DNA from: Gammaproteobacteria bacterium
Lineage (GTDB): Bacteria; Pseudomonadota; Gammaproteobacteria; Steroidobacterales; Steroidobacteraceae
Direction: 5' to 3'
Length of the DNA: 51,675 nucleotides
Assembly (NCBI GenBank): GCA_028293805.1
Contig: JAQGOC010000061.1
Span: 1-51,675, forward strand
In this document: piece by piece, positions 26,520-34,188 of the stretch
Position numbering within the stretch: the stretch's first letter is position 1
How the letters are laid out: the number at the start of each line of letters is the position of its first letter
Program-made: the position numbers and the translations under genes
The notes under the pieces: generated by a model
Told to the model about the DNA's origin: nothing
Database searches by the model: none
What the model saw: the letters and a program-made list of their open reading frames with translations, nothing else

Positions 26520-27144
26520 TCCCGTTCAGCCTGTCATCGCTATCCTCGAGCCAGCGCTCGCGGAACGCTTCGCGCGCGCGCGCCAGAAGTGATTGCGCTG
26601 CTATGGAGGTGAGGCCGAGCAGATGAGCTATCTCGTCAACGGACAGGCCATCGCCGTATTTCGCCTCGAGGGCCAGCGCATACCGTTCCGGAAGTGAGTT
26701 CAAGGCGCGGATGACGGCGCCCCGGTACGATTCAGCGTCTGCCGCCGCCGCTGGCTCGAATTGAGTTGGCGCGAGAAGTTGTTGCGACAGGCGCAGCACG
26801 ACGTCGGGCTCATCCAGGCTGTCGTGGCCAGGACGACGTGCCGCCTTGCGGGAGAAGTCGGCAAGCTCATGGCGGCAAATCTGCGTCAGCCAGGTCAAGA
26901 GCGAGGCCTCGCCGCGATAGCCGGCTAGATTGCGAACCGCCTTGATCAAGGTGTTTTGAACGATGTCTTCCACGCTGGCAACATCCAGGCCGGAGCGGCG
27001 CGAGGCGTAGGCCACCAGGCGCGGAGCGCTGGCTTGAAAAAATTCTTCGAAGGCACGTTGCTCGCCCGCACCCATCCTGGCAACCAACGCACGATCCGAC
27101 TCGTACACCCTGAAACGTCCTAGGCACCCCAATGGCCAGGACAC
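26503..27144 (-). CDS. ECF-family RNA polymerase sigma factor (second cassette)
   Basis: 213 residues with sigma region 2 at about 35-100 (FFQASAPRLVAYASRRSG, VEDIVQNTLIKAVRNLAGYR, LLTWLTQICRHELADFSRK) and region 4 at about 140-200 (RALNSLPERYALALEAKYGD, GLSVDEIAHLLGLTSIAAQS, LLARAREAF). The linker is longer than in the first ECF factor. Its region 2 with ASRRSGLDVASVEDIVQNT resembles ECF groups that use proteolysed or FecR-like partners. The ATG at 27144 gives about 15 residues before region 2 helix 1; a later ATG (codon 24) is possible. It is the first gene of the sigma-FecR-TBDR set and begins 84 bases after the stop of the GT4 gene on the same strand. Confidence 0.94.
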   Translation of the reverse strand: MSWPLGCLGRFRVYESDRALVARMGAGEQRAFEEFFQASAPRLVAYASRRSGLDVASVEDIVQNTLIKAVRNLAGYRGEASLLTWLTQICRHELADFSRKAARRPGHDSLDEPDVVLRLSQQLLAPTQFEPAAAADAESYRGAVIRALNSLPERYALALEAKYGDGLSVDEIAHLLGLTSIAAQSLLARAREAFRERWLEDSDDRLNGIAQYD

Positions 27145-27228
27145 CTAGCTTAGACGTCACTCCCGCCGGATACCAATCGATGTGCCCTGCGTAACAGGTG
27201 AATGTCGCCATCGTTCGATTCCCGTCAG

Positions 27229-28374
27229 TTAGCGCGGAGCCTCGGTAATCATCGTGCCGCGCAGCCCCTGCCGGCGCGAGGCGCTTCGATTTCCGGCGGG
27301 CTCGGCGAGCGCAGCTATGAATTCGGCGGCAATCTTGTGAGCGGCGAAGTGGCTGCGCGCATAAGCCCGCCCGGCCCGCGCGAATCGAACCCGCAAATCG
27401 CGGTCGTCGTGCAGGCGCCTGATCGCCCGCCGCAGGGCGCGACGATCGTTCGGGGGTACCAGCAGCCCTGAGCGACCCGGGGCGAAGGCTTCCGAGATTC
27501 CGCCCATTTGCGTCCCGATCACCGCGACTTCGCTGGCCTGCGCCTCGGCCAGCACGCGACAGAAGGTTTCCGGTGCGACGCTGGGCGCCACCAGGAGATC
27601 CATCGCCGCATAGAATTCGCCGATGCTGGGCGTCCAGCCGACGAAGTGACAGCGGCCGCCGACCGGAGAGGCGGCGGCCTTGCGCTGCCATTCAAGCAAT
27701 TCCGCGCCGTTCCCCACACACAGCAGCCTCAGGTGCGGTTCGTGGGACATCAGCGGCACGAGCGCATCCCAAAGCACTCCGACGCCCTTTTCGAGCTCGA
27801 CACGCCCCACGAAGCCGATCACGAAGTCCTGCGCGGCGATGCCCAGTTCCCGACGAATCCTCGCACGCTGCGGCGCGGCCGACCGCAGGTCTTCGACGTC
27901 GATGGGGTTGTAAAGGACCCCCAGTCGAGCCGCCGGAGCGCCCCGCGACACGAGGCGCGTACGCGCGAATTCGGAGACTACGAAGAAACGGTCGACGAGG
28001 CTCGGCAGCACGCATCGTGTCATCCAGCGCTTCACGTCGGGAAGATGCCTGAACAAGGCAACGCGCACGCCCATGACCCGGGCGATGGCCCAGAGCGTCC
28101 AATAGAGCTTGCCGCGATTCGTCACGACCCAGTCGGGCCGCTCCGCGCGGATCGCGCGCAGGATTGTCAGGATGCCGCGCGGATCGACGCCGCCCCGAAA
28201 CGCGGTCAGGTGGACCCGAACTCCGCGGTCAGCCAGCAGCTCCGCGACCGGACTGTCGCGCTTCACGACCACCGATACGCAATGACCCGTTTCAGCCAGC
28301 GCGCGTGCGAGCGATACCAGGTGCTGCTCCGTGCCCCAGCCATTGCGGCTGGCATCGACAAACAGGATTTTCAA
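27229..28374 (-). CDS. Glycosyltransferase family 4 (first copy)
   Basis: 381 residues, GT-B fold. The N-terminal acceptor domain begins MKILFVDASRNGWGTEQHLV with the glycine-rich loop typical of GT4. The C-terminal donor domain carries GFVGRVELEKGVGVLW, VGWTPSIGEFYAAMDLLVAPS and the EX7E motif (ETFCRVLAE), followed by GGISEAFAPGRSGLLVPPND. Retaining enzymes of this group transfer sugars from nucleotide-sugars to lipid-linked or polysaccharide acceptors at the cytoplasmic face. The sugar is not predictable. It is divergent from the PIG-L gene (228 bases apart) and is followed on the same strand by the ECF cassette, so the glycan and signalling genes could share a transcript. Confidence 0.94.
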   Translation of the reverse strand: MKILFVDASRNGWGTEQHLVSLARALAETGHCVSVVVKRDSPVAELLADRGVRVHLTAFRGGVDPRGILTILRAIRAERPDWVVTNRGKLYWTLWAIARVMGVRVALFRHLPDVKRWMTRCVLPSLVDRFFVVSEFARTRLVSRGAPAARLGVLYNPIDVEDLRSAAPQRARIRRELGIAAQDFVIGFVGRVELEKGVGVLWDALVPLMSHEPHLRLLCVGNGAELLEWQRKAAASPVGGRCHFVGWTPSIGEFYAAMDLLVAPSVAPETFCRVLAEAQASEVAVIGTQMGGISEAFAPGRSGLLVPPNDRRALRRAIRRLHDDRDLRVRFARAGRAYARSHFAAHKIAAEFIAALAEPAGNRSASRRQGLRGTMITEAPR

Positions 28375-28602
28375 TGACGCCTCTCAATGCTACCGACCGT
28401 CGCCCGCGCGATAACCTTTCGGACGCGCAGGTCGACTCGACTTCGACCCATTGGACGTCGAGGCAGAGGTCGATCAATCGGTGCCGTGGACAGATCGGCA
28501 GGCGCGCCTCGCCCGGGCACGACACCTGCTTTTTCCGATTCGGCTTGAAGAGGGCTGTATGATGCGGTTCGCATCGCGAGCGGACGCTACAGCGAAGCAC
28601 AC

Positions 28603-29418
28603 ATGAGCGGTCAGGCGATCAGTGCGCAACTCGCCCGCGGCGAGGTTATTGCCGAGCCGGTGGCGGTGGTGGTCGCCCATCCGGATGACGAGATCATCTC
28701 GCTTGGCGGCAGCCTTGCGCGCTTGAAGCGCCTGCGCCTCGTACACCTCTCGGATGGGGCGCCGCGTGACATGGAAGATGCGCACCGCGAAGGATTCTCG
28801 ACCGCGCGGGAGTACGCGGCCGCGCGTCAGCGTGAACTATACGAGGCGTTGCGGGTTAGCGGAGCGGCACCTGAGTCGTGTAGCGCCGAGAACTGCCCGG
28901 ATAAAGAAGTAGTCGCCTACCTGTCGAGAACAACTCGACGCTTGGCCGACGTGCTCACGCAAGTGCACGCGGTGATAACTCATCCGTACGAGCACGGCCA
29001 TCCCGATCACGACGCGACCGCATTCGCCGTGCATGCGGCTTGCCAGCTTCTGCGTCGCAGGCATACGCGTGTACCGCCAATCCTGGAGCTGACTTCGTAT
29101 CATGTCCGGGATGGACAGATCATTCGCGGTGAGTTCTGGCCGGATCCGTTTCGGCACGAGGACGTAAACGTTTTGAGTCATGCCGAGCGCACACTCAAGG
29201 CACGTGCGGTCGACTGCTTTGTGACCCAGAGAGCGGTGCTCGGAGAGTTTCCCCTGGCTGTCGAGCGCACGCGCGTTGCGCCACTGTATGATTTTACTAG
29301 ACCGGCGCCACCTGGTGTCGCGTTCTATGATCTCCTGGGTTGGAGCCTCACCAGCGAGGAATGGCGCAGGCAAGCCGCACGCGCGAGCGAAGAGCTGGGG
29401 CTCGGGGGCGCGTTTTGA
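28603..29418 (+). CDS. PIG-L family N-deacetylase (LmbE-like)
   Basis: 271 residues. The zinc/active-site motif AHPDDE lies at about residues 29-34 (VVVAHPDDEIISLGGSLARL). The second metal region THPYEHGHPDHDATAFAVH at about 126-144 provides the third ligand. These are the defining features of the PIG-L/LmbE/MshB metal-dependent N-acetylglucosamine (or related) deacetylases. There is no signal peptide, so it acts in the cytoplasm, probably on a lipid-linked or nucleotide-linked amino sugar. Its stop overlaps a TTG start of the next glycosyltransferase (TTGA, 29415-29418), implying translational coupling. First gene of the rightward operon PIG-L - GT4 - FemAB-like - GNAT. Confidence 0.95.
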   Translation: MSGQAISAQLARGEVIAEPVAVVVAHPDDEIISLGGSLARLKRLRLVHLSDGAPRDMEDAHREGFSTAREYAAARQRELYEALRVSGAAPESCSAENCPDKEVVAYLSRTTRRLADVLTQVHAVITHPYEHGHPDHDATAFAVHAACQLLRRRHTRVPPILELTSYHVRDGQIIRGEFWPDPFRHEDVNVLSHAERTLKARAVDCFVTQRAVLGEFPLAVERTRVAPLYDFTRPAPPGVAFYDLLGWSLTSEEWRRQAARASEELGLGGAF

Positions 29419-30566
29419 GTCTTACGGTGCTCAACGTCGCGTTTCCGTTTGCGCCGGTCAACATGGATCCCGTAGGAGGTGCGGAACAGGTTCTGGCGCA
29501 TATCGATCGCGCGCTGGCGATAGCCGGCCACCGCTCGATTGTCATCGCCCCGGCAGGCTCGCAGACCGCGGGTTGCCTGGTTGCCATACCGAGCATCGCG
29601 GGCATCGTCAGCGATGCTGCGCGCCGGGCGACACATGCAGCCGTTCGCGAGGCGCTCGCCCGAGTGCTCCAGCGCGACCGGGTGGATGTGGTCCATCTGC
29701 ACGGCATCGACTTTCATTCGTACCTTCCATCGGCTGGTCCACCCATACTCGTGACGCTTCACATGCCGCTCGAGTGGTATCCGCCCGCGGCGTTGCAGAC
29801 GCTCGTGCCGGGAATCTGGCTGCAACCTGTTTCGACAAGTCAGGCGAGCAAGGCGGCGCGACATGTAAAGCTCCTGCCCCCCATGGAGAACGGGGTGCAG
29901 GCGGACTCATACCCGCAGGTTCGCAAACGCAGCTTCGCGCTCGTGTTGGGTCGGGTCTGTCCCGAGAAGGGGTTTCACCATGCCCTTAACGCCGCCAAGC
30001 TCGCCGGTGTGCCCCTTCTGATCGCGGGCACGGTCTTCCCTTGGCCCGAGCACCAGTCCTACTTCGAACGGCAGATCGCTCCGGGCCTGGATCATCAGCG
30101 GCGCTGGCTTGGCCCGGTGCGCGGCTATCGCAAACGCTGGCTATTGGCTGCGGCACGCTGCCTGCTCGTGCCGAGTCTCGCCTGCGAGACGTCCTCACTC
30201 GTAGCGATGGAAGCGCTGGCAGCGGGTACACCCGTAATTGCCTACGATACAGGCGCTTTGCCCGATATCGTGGACCATGGCACCACAGGCTACATTGTGA
30301 AGAATAGCGCCGCGATGGCAGAGGCCATTGGCAGCGTAGAGCGCATCCAGCCTGAGCATTGCCGCCGGGCCGCTCGTGAGCGGTTCTCTCTCGAGCGCTG
30401 CATGGCCGGTTACCTGCGTCTGTATGAACGCCTCAGCAGCGCGGCAGACAGCTTGGGGTGCTCCGATCACGTCTCGGAGCGGCAACGCTCGCATTCGAGC
30501 AGGCGCGTATTCCCGGGTACGCCGACTGATTCGGGCAGTGGAGCTTCCGATGATGTATGGCAGTGA
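29415..30566 (+). CDS. Glycosyltransferase family 4 (second copy)
   Basis: I place the start at TTG 29415, overlapping the PIG-L stop (TTGA); it gives LSLTVLNVAFPFAPVNMDPV, the expected first strand. A GTG at 29430 is an alternative; the ATG at 29340 lies inside the PIG-L gene. About 383 residues. GT4 marks: PVGGAEQVLAHIDRAL (N-terminal loop), LVLGRVCPEKGFHHALNAAK, the EX7E motif (ETSSLVAME), then AGTPVIAYDTGALPDIVDHG. It should be a cytoplasmic retaining glycosyltransferase. Its 3' end overlaps the next gene's start (30550) by 17 bases. The last 40 residues after the GT domain are low-complexity and Ser-rich and may serve mainly as overlap sequence. Confidence 0.92.
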   Translation: MSLTVLNVAFPFAPVNMDPVGGAEQVLAHIDRALAIAGHRSIVIAPAGSQTAGCLVAIPSIAGIVSDAARRATHAAVREALARVLQRDRVDVVHLHGIDFHSYLPSAGPPILVTLHMPLEWYPPAALQTLVPGIWLQPVSTSQASKAARHVKLLPPMENGVQADSYPQVRKRSFALVLGRVCPEKGFHHALNAAKLAGVPLLIAGTVFPWPEHQSYFERQIAPGLDHQRRWLGPVRGYRKRWLLAAARCLLVPSLACETSSLVAMEALAAGTPVIAYDTGALPDIVDHGTTGYIVKNSAAMAEAIGSVERIQPEHCRRAARERFSLERCMAGYLRLYERLSSAADSLGCSDHVSERQRSHSSRRVFPGTPTDSGSGASDDVWQ

Positions 30567-31656
30567 TGAGCGCAACGGGTGCGAGGCGATGCGAGGCGGT
30601 GTCGAACGCGCACGCGGGGCGAGTTTTCCCAGGCAGGATTCGCAGACTGCCGCAGCCGAACTCACGATTGAAGAACTGACCGACGCCGCGGAACTGGAGC
30701 CGTTGCGCACCGAATGGTCCGGACTGTTCGACGCTTCAAAGGAAGCTACTCCGTTCCAGTCTCCCGAGTGGCTGCTTCCCTGGTGGCGCTGCTTTGCAGG
30801 GCGGAGCCTTTGGGTCCTCGCCGCGCGCCTGCGTGGCCGACTCGTGGGCCTCGCGCCGTTGTTCATCTACACGGATCCGGCAAGCAAGGAGCGACGAGTC
30901 TGTTTCATTGGGAATGGGATCAGCGACAGCCTCGACATCCTGGTTGCCGGGGAGGAAGGCGGCCCCGTCGCTCAGGCCGTGTTTGATCACATTGCGCGGC
31001 GAGCGCGGCTGTGGGACACATGCGATTTTCGCGATCTCCCACCTGGCTCTGCGGTTCTGCGCGCGCGTGTTGCGCTCGAGCTCTCGGAGCAGGTGAAGCC
31101 TGAGGAGCCGTGTCCGGTGTTGCAGTTACCGCGGACTCCCGATCGGATAGTGCCGGCACTCGCGCGCCGGCTACGGGACAATCTGCGCCGTAGCGAACGT
31201 CGCGCATGGGAGCAGGGGGAGGTGCTCCACGAGATTGCAACACCGGCAACACGTGCTGAGCTGCTGGGCGCTGTATTCCAACTTCATGCCGCTCGATGGA
31301 GCGCGCGCGGAGAAACAGGCGTCCTCGATACGCGAGCCCATCTGCAGTTTCATGAAGAAGCCACGGCCGGGCTCCAGGCGCGTGGTCTGCTGCGCTTGCA
31401 CGTTCTGCGTATCGGTTCGCATGTTGTCGCCGCGCAATACATTCTGCGGCACCAGCAGCGTGCCTATTTGTACATCACGGGATTCGATCCGAGCTTTGCT
31501 GCCCTCAGCCCCGGGGCACTTCTCACCCGACGAGTCCTCGAACAGGCGGTGCGCGACGGCGATCGCGAATTCGACTTCCTGCGCGGGCGGGAGCGTTACA
31601 AATATCTTTGGGGCGCCGTGGATCGGCCCCAATATCGCCGCCGGGTGTGGAAATGA
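30550..31656 (+). CDS. FemAB/BcsL-like GNAT acyltransferase
   Basis: The ATG at 30550 has GGAG six bases upstream and is chosen over an earlier in-frame ATG inside the GT4 gene. 368 residues. A tandem-GNAT layout is visible: an N-terminal half with PFQSPEWLLPWWRCFAGRSL and LRGRLVGLAPLFI, and a C-terminal half with RDNLRRSERRAWE, VLRIGSHVVAAQYILRHQQR, YLYITGFDPSFAALSPGALL and FDFLRGRERYKYLWG. This is the family annotated as cellulose-biosynthesis BcsL / FemAB-like N-acyltransferase, also found in exosortase-type polysaccharide clusters. It likely acylates or aminoacylates the amine exposed by the deacetylases in this locus; that role is inference. Overlaps the preceding GT4 gene and, by ATGA, the next GNAT gene. 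Confidence 0.9.
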   Translation: MMYGSDERNGCEAMRGGVERARGASFPRQDSQTAAAELTIEELTDAAELEPLRTEWSGLFDASKEATPFQSPEWLLPWWRCFAGRSLWVLAARLRGRLVGLAPLFIYTDPASKERRVCFIGNGISDSLDILVAGEEGGPVAQAVFDHIARRARLWDTCDFRDLPPGSAVLRARVALELSEQVKPEEPCPVLQLPRTPDRIVPALARRLRDNLRRSERRAWEQGEVLHEIATPATRAELLGAVFQLHAARWSARGETGVLDTRAHLQFHEEATAGLQARGLLRLHVLRIGSHVVAAQYILRHQQRAYLYITGFDPSFAALSPGALLTRRVLEQAVRDGDREFDFLRGRERYKYLWGAVDRPQYRRRVWK

Positions 31657-32180
31657 GACACGCGGCAGGACAAAGCTCGGGCCCCGGTCTGTCCGCCGCC
31701 GCGTCGGCTCCCCTTATTCGGCTTTGCCGTGAGGAAGATCTGCCGCTGCTCGAGTGGTTCGGTGCCTTCACGCATCACCGCCTGATCATCAATGAGGCTT
31801 TCGCGCTCCAGCGTGCCGGCCAGGTCGTGATGCTGGTCGCCGACCGCAACGGGTTTCCTGTCGCCCAGGCGTGGCTCGATTTACGGCTGCGCAGGGACCG
31901 ACACGGGCCGACCGTCTGGGCCGTGCGGGTCATCGATGGGCTCCAGGGACTGGGCATCGGTGCGCAGCTGATGGCCGAGACGGAGGAGATCGCGCGGCAG
32001 AAGGGATATGGTCTTCTGGAGTTGGCTGTTGATAAAGGGAACGCGAGCGCGCTGCGGTTCTACGAACGGCTCGGCTGGCATCTGGTCGGAGATCGAGTCG
32101 ATAGCTACAGCTACGTCACGCCCGACGGTGTCCGGGAGAGGATTCCGCTGAACGAATGGGTGCTCGCCAAGGACCTCTAG
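31653..32180 (+). CDS. GNAT-family N-acetyltransferase
   Basis: The ATG at 31653 overlaps the upstream stop (ATGA), so I prefer it to the ATG 45 bases earlier. 175 residues. The GNAT acetyl-CoA loop is visible (VIDGLQGLGIGAQLMAETEE), preceded by the strand VWAVRVI and followed by LELAVDKGNASALRFYERLG, the standard motif B with FYERLGW. It acetylates an amine of an unknown acceptor using acetyl-CoA, in the cytoplasm. As the last gene of the PIG-L - GT4 - FemAB - GNAT operon it may re-acylate a deacetylated sugar. Its stop TAG is shared with the stop of the convergent next gene (CTAG, 32177-32180). Confidence 0.92.
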   Translation: MRHAAGQSSGPGLSAAASAPLIRLCREEDLPLLEWFGAFTHHRLIINEAFALQRAGQVVMLVADRNGFPVAQAWLDLRLRRDRHGPTVWAVRVIDGLQGLGIGAQLMAETEEIARQKGYGLLELAVDKGNASALRFYERLGWHLVGDRVDSYSYVTPDGVRERIPLNEWVLAKDL

Positions 32181-32989
32181 ACCATCGCAGGGCTGAGCCC
32201 CACGCGACGGTAGAGTTCAGGCAGATGTTCTTGCCAATGCTCGATCCGCAGCTCGGTCGCCGGCCGGTCATAGTAGCGCCACGGCAGCTCCCGGGCATTG
32301 AGTCCGACGAAATGCGCGCCGCAGCTTCCAAGGTGCCCCTGGTGCGGATAGAACGGTGAACAGATCGTTACTTCCCGCGTCGTGACATACAGGGGCGGCC
32401 TGTCAAGCGACAGCGCCGCGATCTGCATCCCCTGCTCATCGAGCTCGGAATCGAGTTGCGCGGGCAGGCGACTCAACACACGTCCCAGCGCGCGCTCCAG
32501 ATCGAAGCCCGCCGGCGTGCCGCGAATTCCGGAGTTGCGCGGCTCGGGCCCGCAGAGCTGCGCGAAAGCACCGTGGCCAGCGGCAACATCCTCGGCCACG
32601 AGGCAGGCCTGCGCAGAGTCGGTAAGCCAGCGCCGGACTGCTTTCGGCTCGCTCCAGAGGATCACGTCATTGTCGAGTGCCAACTCGCAGCGATCCGCAA
32701 ACGCAGACAGTGGCAGGAATTTCCATGCCACGCCATCGGCCATTCCCGCGCCGAGATGACGTCTCAGTGTGGGTGCAACCTCGCGCGGTGCTTCCCGCCA
32801 CTGCGTCTGCTCCGGCACCGGCCCCGTTCTGCGCCGCGCTTCTTCGAGCGCGATGCTGTTCACGTATACAACGTAGGCGGCCGCCGGTCCGAACACGCGG
32901 AACGCCCCATGGATCGAGAGCTTGAGGGCTTCGAAGCCTCGCAAGCTCACGTCCCCGATGGTCCACCGAATTCCGAGAGAGGTTGCCAT
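32177..32989 (-). CDS. Uncharacterised protein, possibly a GT-A-type glycosyltransferase
   Basis: About 270 residues from the ATG at 32989 (MATSLGIRWTIGDVSLRGFE); a longer start 57 bases upstream is also open. I do not recognise the family. Visible features: an N-terminal alpha/beta stretch (AAAYVVYVNSIALEEARRR) and the acidic motif LALDNDVIL near residue 125 that could be a metal-binding DxD of a GT-A enzyme. A Trp/Tyr-rich C-terminal half follows (SPFYPHQGHLGSCGAHFVG, PWRYYDRPATELRIEHWQEH). No membrane segment or signal peptide. Its convergent position against the glycan operon, sharing one stop tetranucleotide, suggests it belongs to the glycan locus. Function is a guess. Confidence 0.75.
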   Translation of the reverse strand: MATSLGIRWTIGDVSLRGFEALKLSIHGAFRVFGPAAAYVVYVNSIALEEARRRTGPVPEQTQWREAPREVAPTLRRHLGAGMADGVAWKFLPLSAFADRCELALDNDVILWSEPKAVRRWLTDSAQACLVAEDVAAGHGAFAQLCGPEPRNSGIRGTPAGFDLERALGRVLSRLPAQLDSELDEQGMQIAALSLDRPPLYVTTREVTICSPFYPHQGHLGSCGAHFVGLNARELPWRYYDRPATELRIEHWQEHLPELYRRVGLSPAMV

Positions 32990-33102
32990 GGGCGCAGGTG
33001 CAGAGCTGCCGATCCAATGTCCGAGCAAGGCATGTGCCGGGTCCACAGCAGGTATGGGAATTGGCCTACAGCTATAGTGGACGGGCGTTGCTAGTCTGTC
33101 GT

Positions 33103-33804
33103 ATGGCTAGCACGGCGAGCCGCGATATCGTCGTCATCGGGGCCTCGCTGGGCGGCGTGGAGGCATTGAAGCAGGTCGTGTCCAACTTCCCGCCGGAGCT
33201 CGCGGCATTCGTTGCGATCGTGCTGCATATCGGAGCGAATACAAGCTTGATGCCCGAGCTGCTGTCAGCTGCAGGGCCTCACCGCGTCGAGCACGCCAAG
33301 AACGGCGACAACATTCGCCCCGGACGTCTCGTCGTGGCGCCTCCAGATCATCATCTGCTGTTCCGGGATGAGCGGCTGCAGTTATCCCGGGGGCCGAAGG
33401 AGAATCACACTCGTCCCGCTATCGATCCGATGTTTCGCTCCGCGGCGCTCGAGCACGGGCCGCGGGTGATCGGAGTCGTGTTGACCGGTAACCTCGATGA
33501 CGGCACCGCCGGGCTGCAAGCGATCAAGCAGGCCCGCGGACTGGCGGTGGTGCAAGACCCACAGACCGCGGAGGCACCGAGCATGCCGCTGAGCGCGATG
33601 GAGTATGTCGATGTCGATTACTGCGTTCCGTTGAAGCGGATCGGAACCGTTCTATCGGAGCTCATCGGGCAGGCTGCACCCGCCTCCATCGTGACGCTAC
33701 CGGAGCTGGAGATGGAACAAGTCTCGTTGGAGGGAAAGGCGAATATGATGCAGGAGCTAGCGGTCAACGCGGGTTTGCGGGCGCAGCCTGCACCTCGACT
33801 CTGA
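33103..33804 (+). CDS. Standalone CheB-type protein-glutamate methylesterase
   Basis: Start at ATG 33103 (MASTASRDIVVIGASLGGVE); the earlier in-frame ATG at 32983 overlaps the divergent gene. 233 residues, only the C-terminal catalytic domain of CheB, with no receiver domain. The triad is visible: Ser in GASLGG, His in VLHIGANT, Asp in LTGNLDDGTAG. CheB enzymes hydrolyse glutamyl methyl esters on chemoreceptors or deamidate glutamines. The active-site His context (LHIGAN instead of QHMP) and the lack of any che genes nearby set it apart; standalone CheB proteins occur in regulatory systems other than chemotaxis. The C-terminal 30 residues after IVTLPELEME are an extension. Its 3' end overlaps the convergent secreted-protein gene by 41 bases. 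Confidence 0.92.
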   Translation: MASTASRDIVVIGASLGGVEALKQVVSNFPPELAAFVAIVLHIGANTSLMPELLSAAGPHRVEHAKNGDNIRPGRLVVAPPDHHLLFRDERLQLSRGPKENHTRPAIDPMFRSAALEHGPRVIGVVLTGNLDDGTAGLQAIKQARGLAVVQDPQTAEAPSMPLSAMEYVDVDYCVPLKRIGTVLSELIGQAAPASIVTLPELEMEQVSLEGKANMMQELAVNAGLRAQPAPRL

Positions 33805-34111
33805 CATGCTTGCAGACATCGACCCCGCCGCGCAGCTCGGTGCGGCCATTTTCGAACACCAGCCGAACGTCGTAGGAGCAATTCGTCTCACTGGGGACCA
33901 CGACCGATTGGGTGGCGCCCGCCGCGATCCGCCCTCCAGGGAGCGGGCTGCCCCAGACCGGAGATCCTGCGGGTTTCGCGTACACCGCAGTGATGCCGAC
34001 ACCCGATGAGTTCGTGACATCGAATCCCGGGTGCAACGGCGCCTGCGCGTACGAATGCACCCCATTCAACATGAGCAGTGCACACGCCATGTGATACGGG
34101 CGTCCCATCAT
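33764..34111 (-). CDS. Small secreted cysteine-containing protein of unknown function
   Basis: Starting at ATG 34111 the protein is 115 residues with a clean signal peptide (MMGRPYHMACALLMLNGVHS then YAQA). An ATG at 34180 would add 23 basic residues and is the alternative start. The mature domain reads FDVTNSSGVGITAVYAKPAG, SPVWGSPLP, RIAAGATQSVVV, NCSYDVRLVFENGRTEL and VDVCKHVRVEV. The two Cys could form a disulfide. This beta-rich pattern recurs in small periplasmic proteins of proteobacteria that databases leave unnamed; I know no function. It follows the molybdenum hydroxylase large-subunit gene on the same strand (8-77 bases), so it may be part of that operon. Confidence 0.78.
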   Translation of the reverse strand: MMGRPYHMACALLMLNGVHSYAQAPLHPGFDVTNSSGVGITAVYAKPAGSPVWGSPLPGGRIAAGATQSVVVPSETNCSYDVRLVFENGRTELRGGVDVCKHVRVEVQAAPANPR

Positions 34112-34188
34112 GCGGCCCGCCGCGCGCCTGCCCAGTGCTCGCAGGCACGAGAAGAACCGGAGTTGTCGCTCACTGTGCATGGCTCGGC

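Noticed and set aside
28558-28563. TATGAT as a -10 box for the PIG-L operon
   Set aside because: No acceptable -35 at 16-18 bases upstream; too weak to call.
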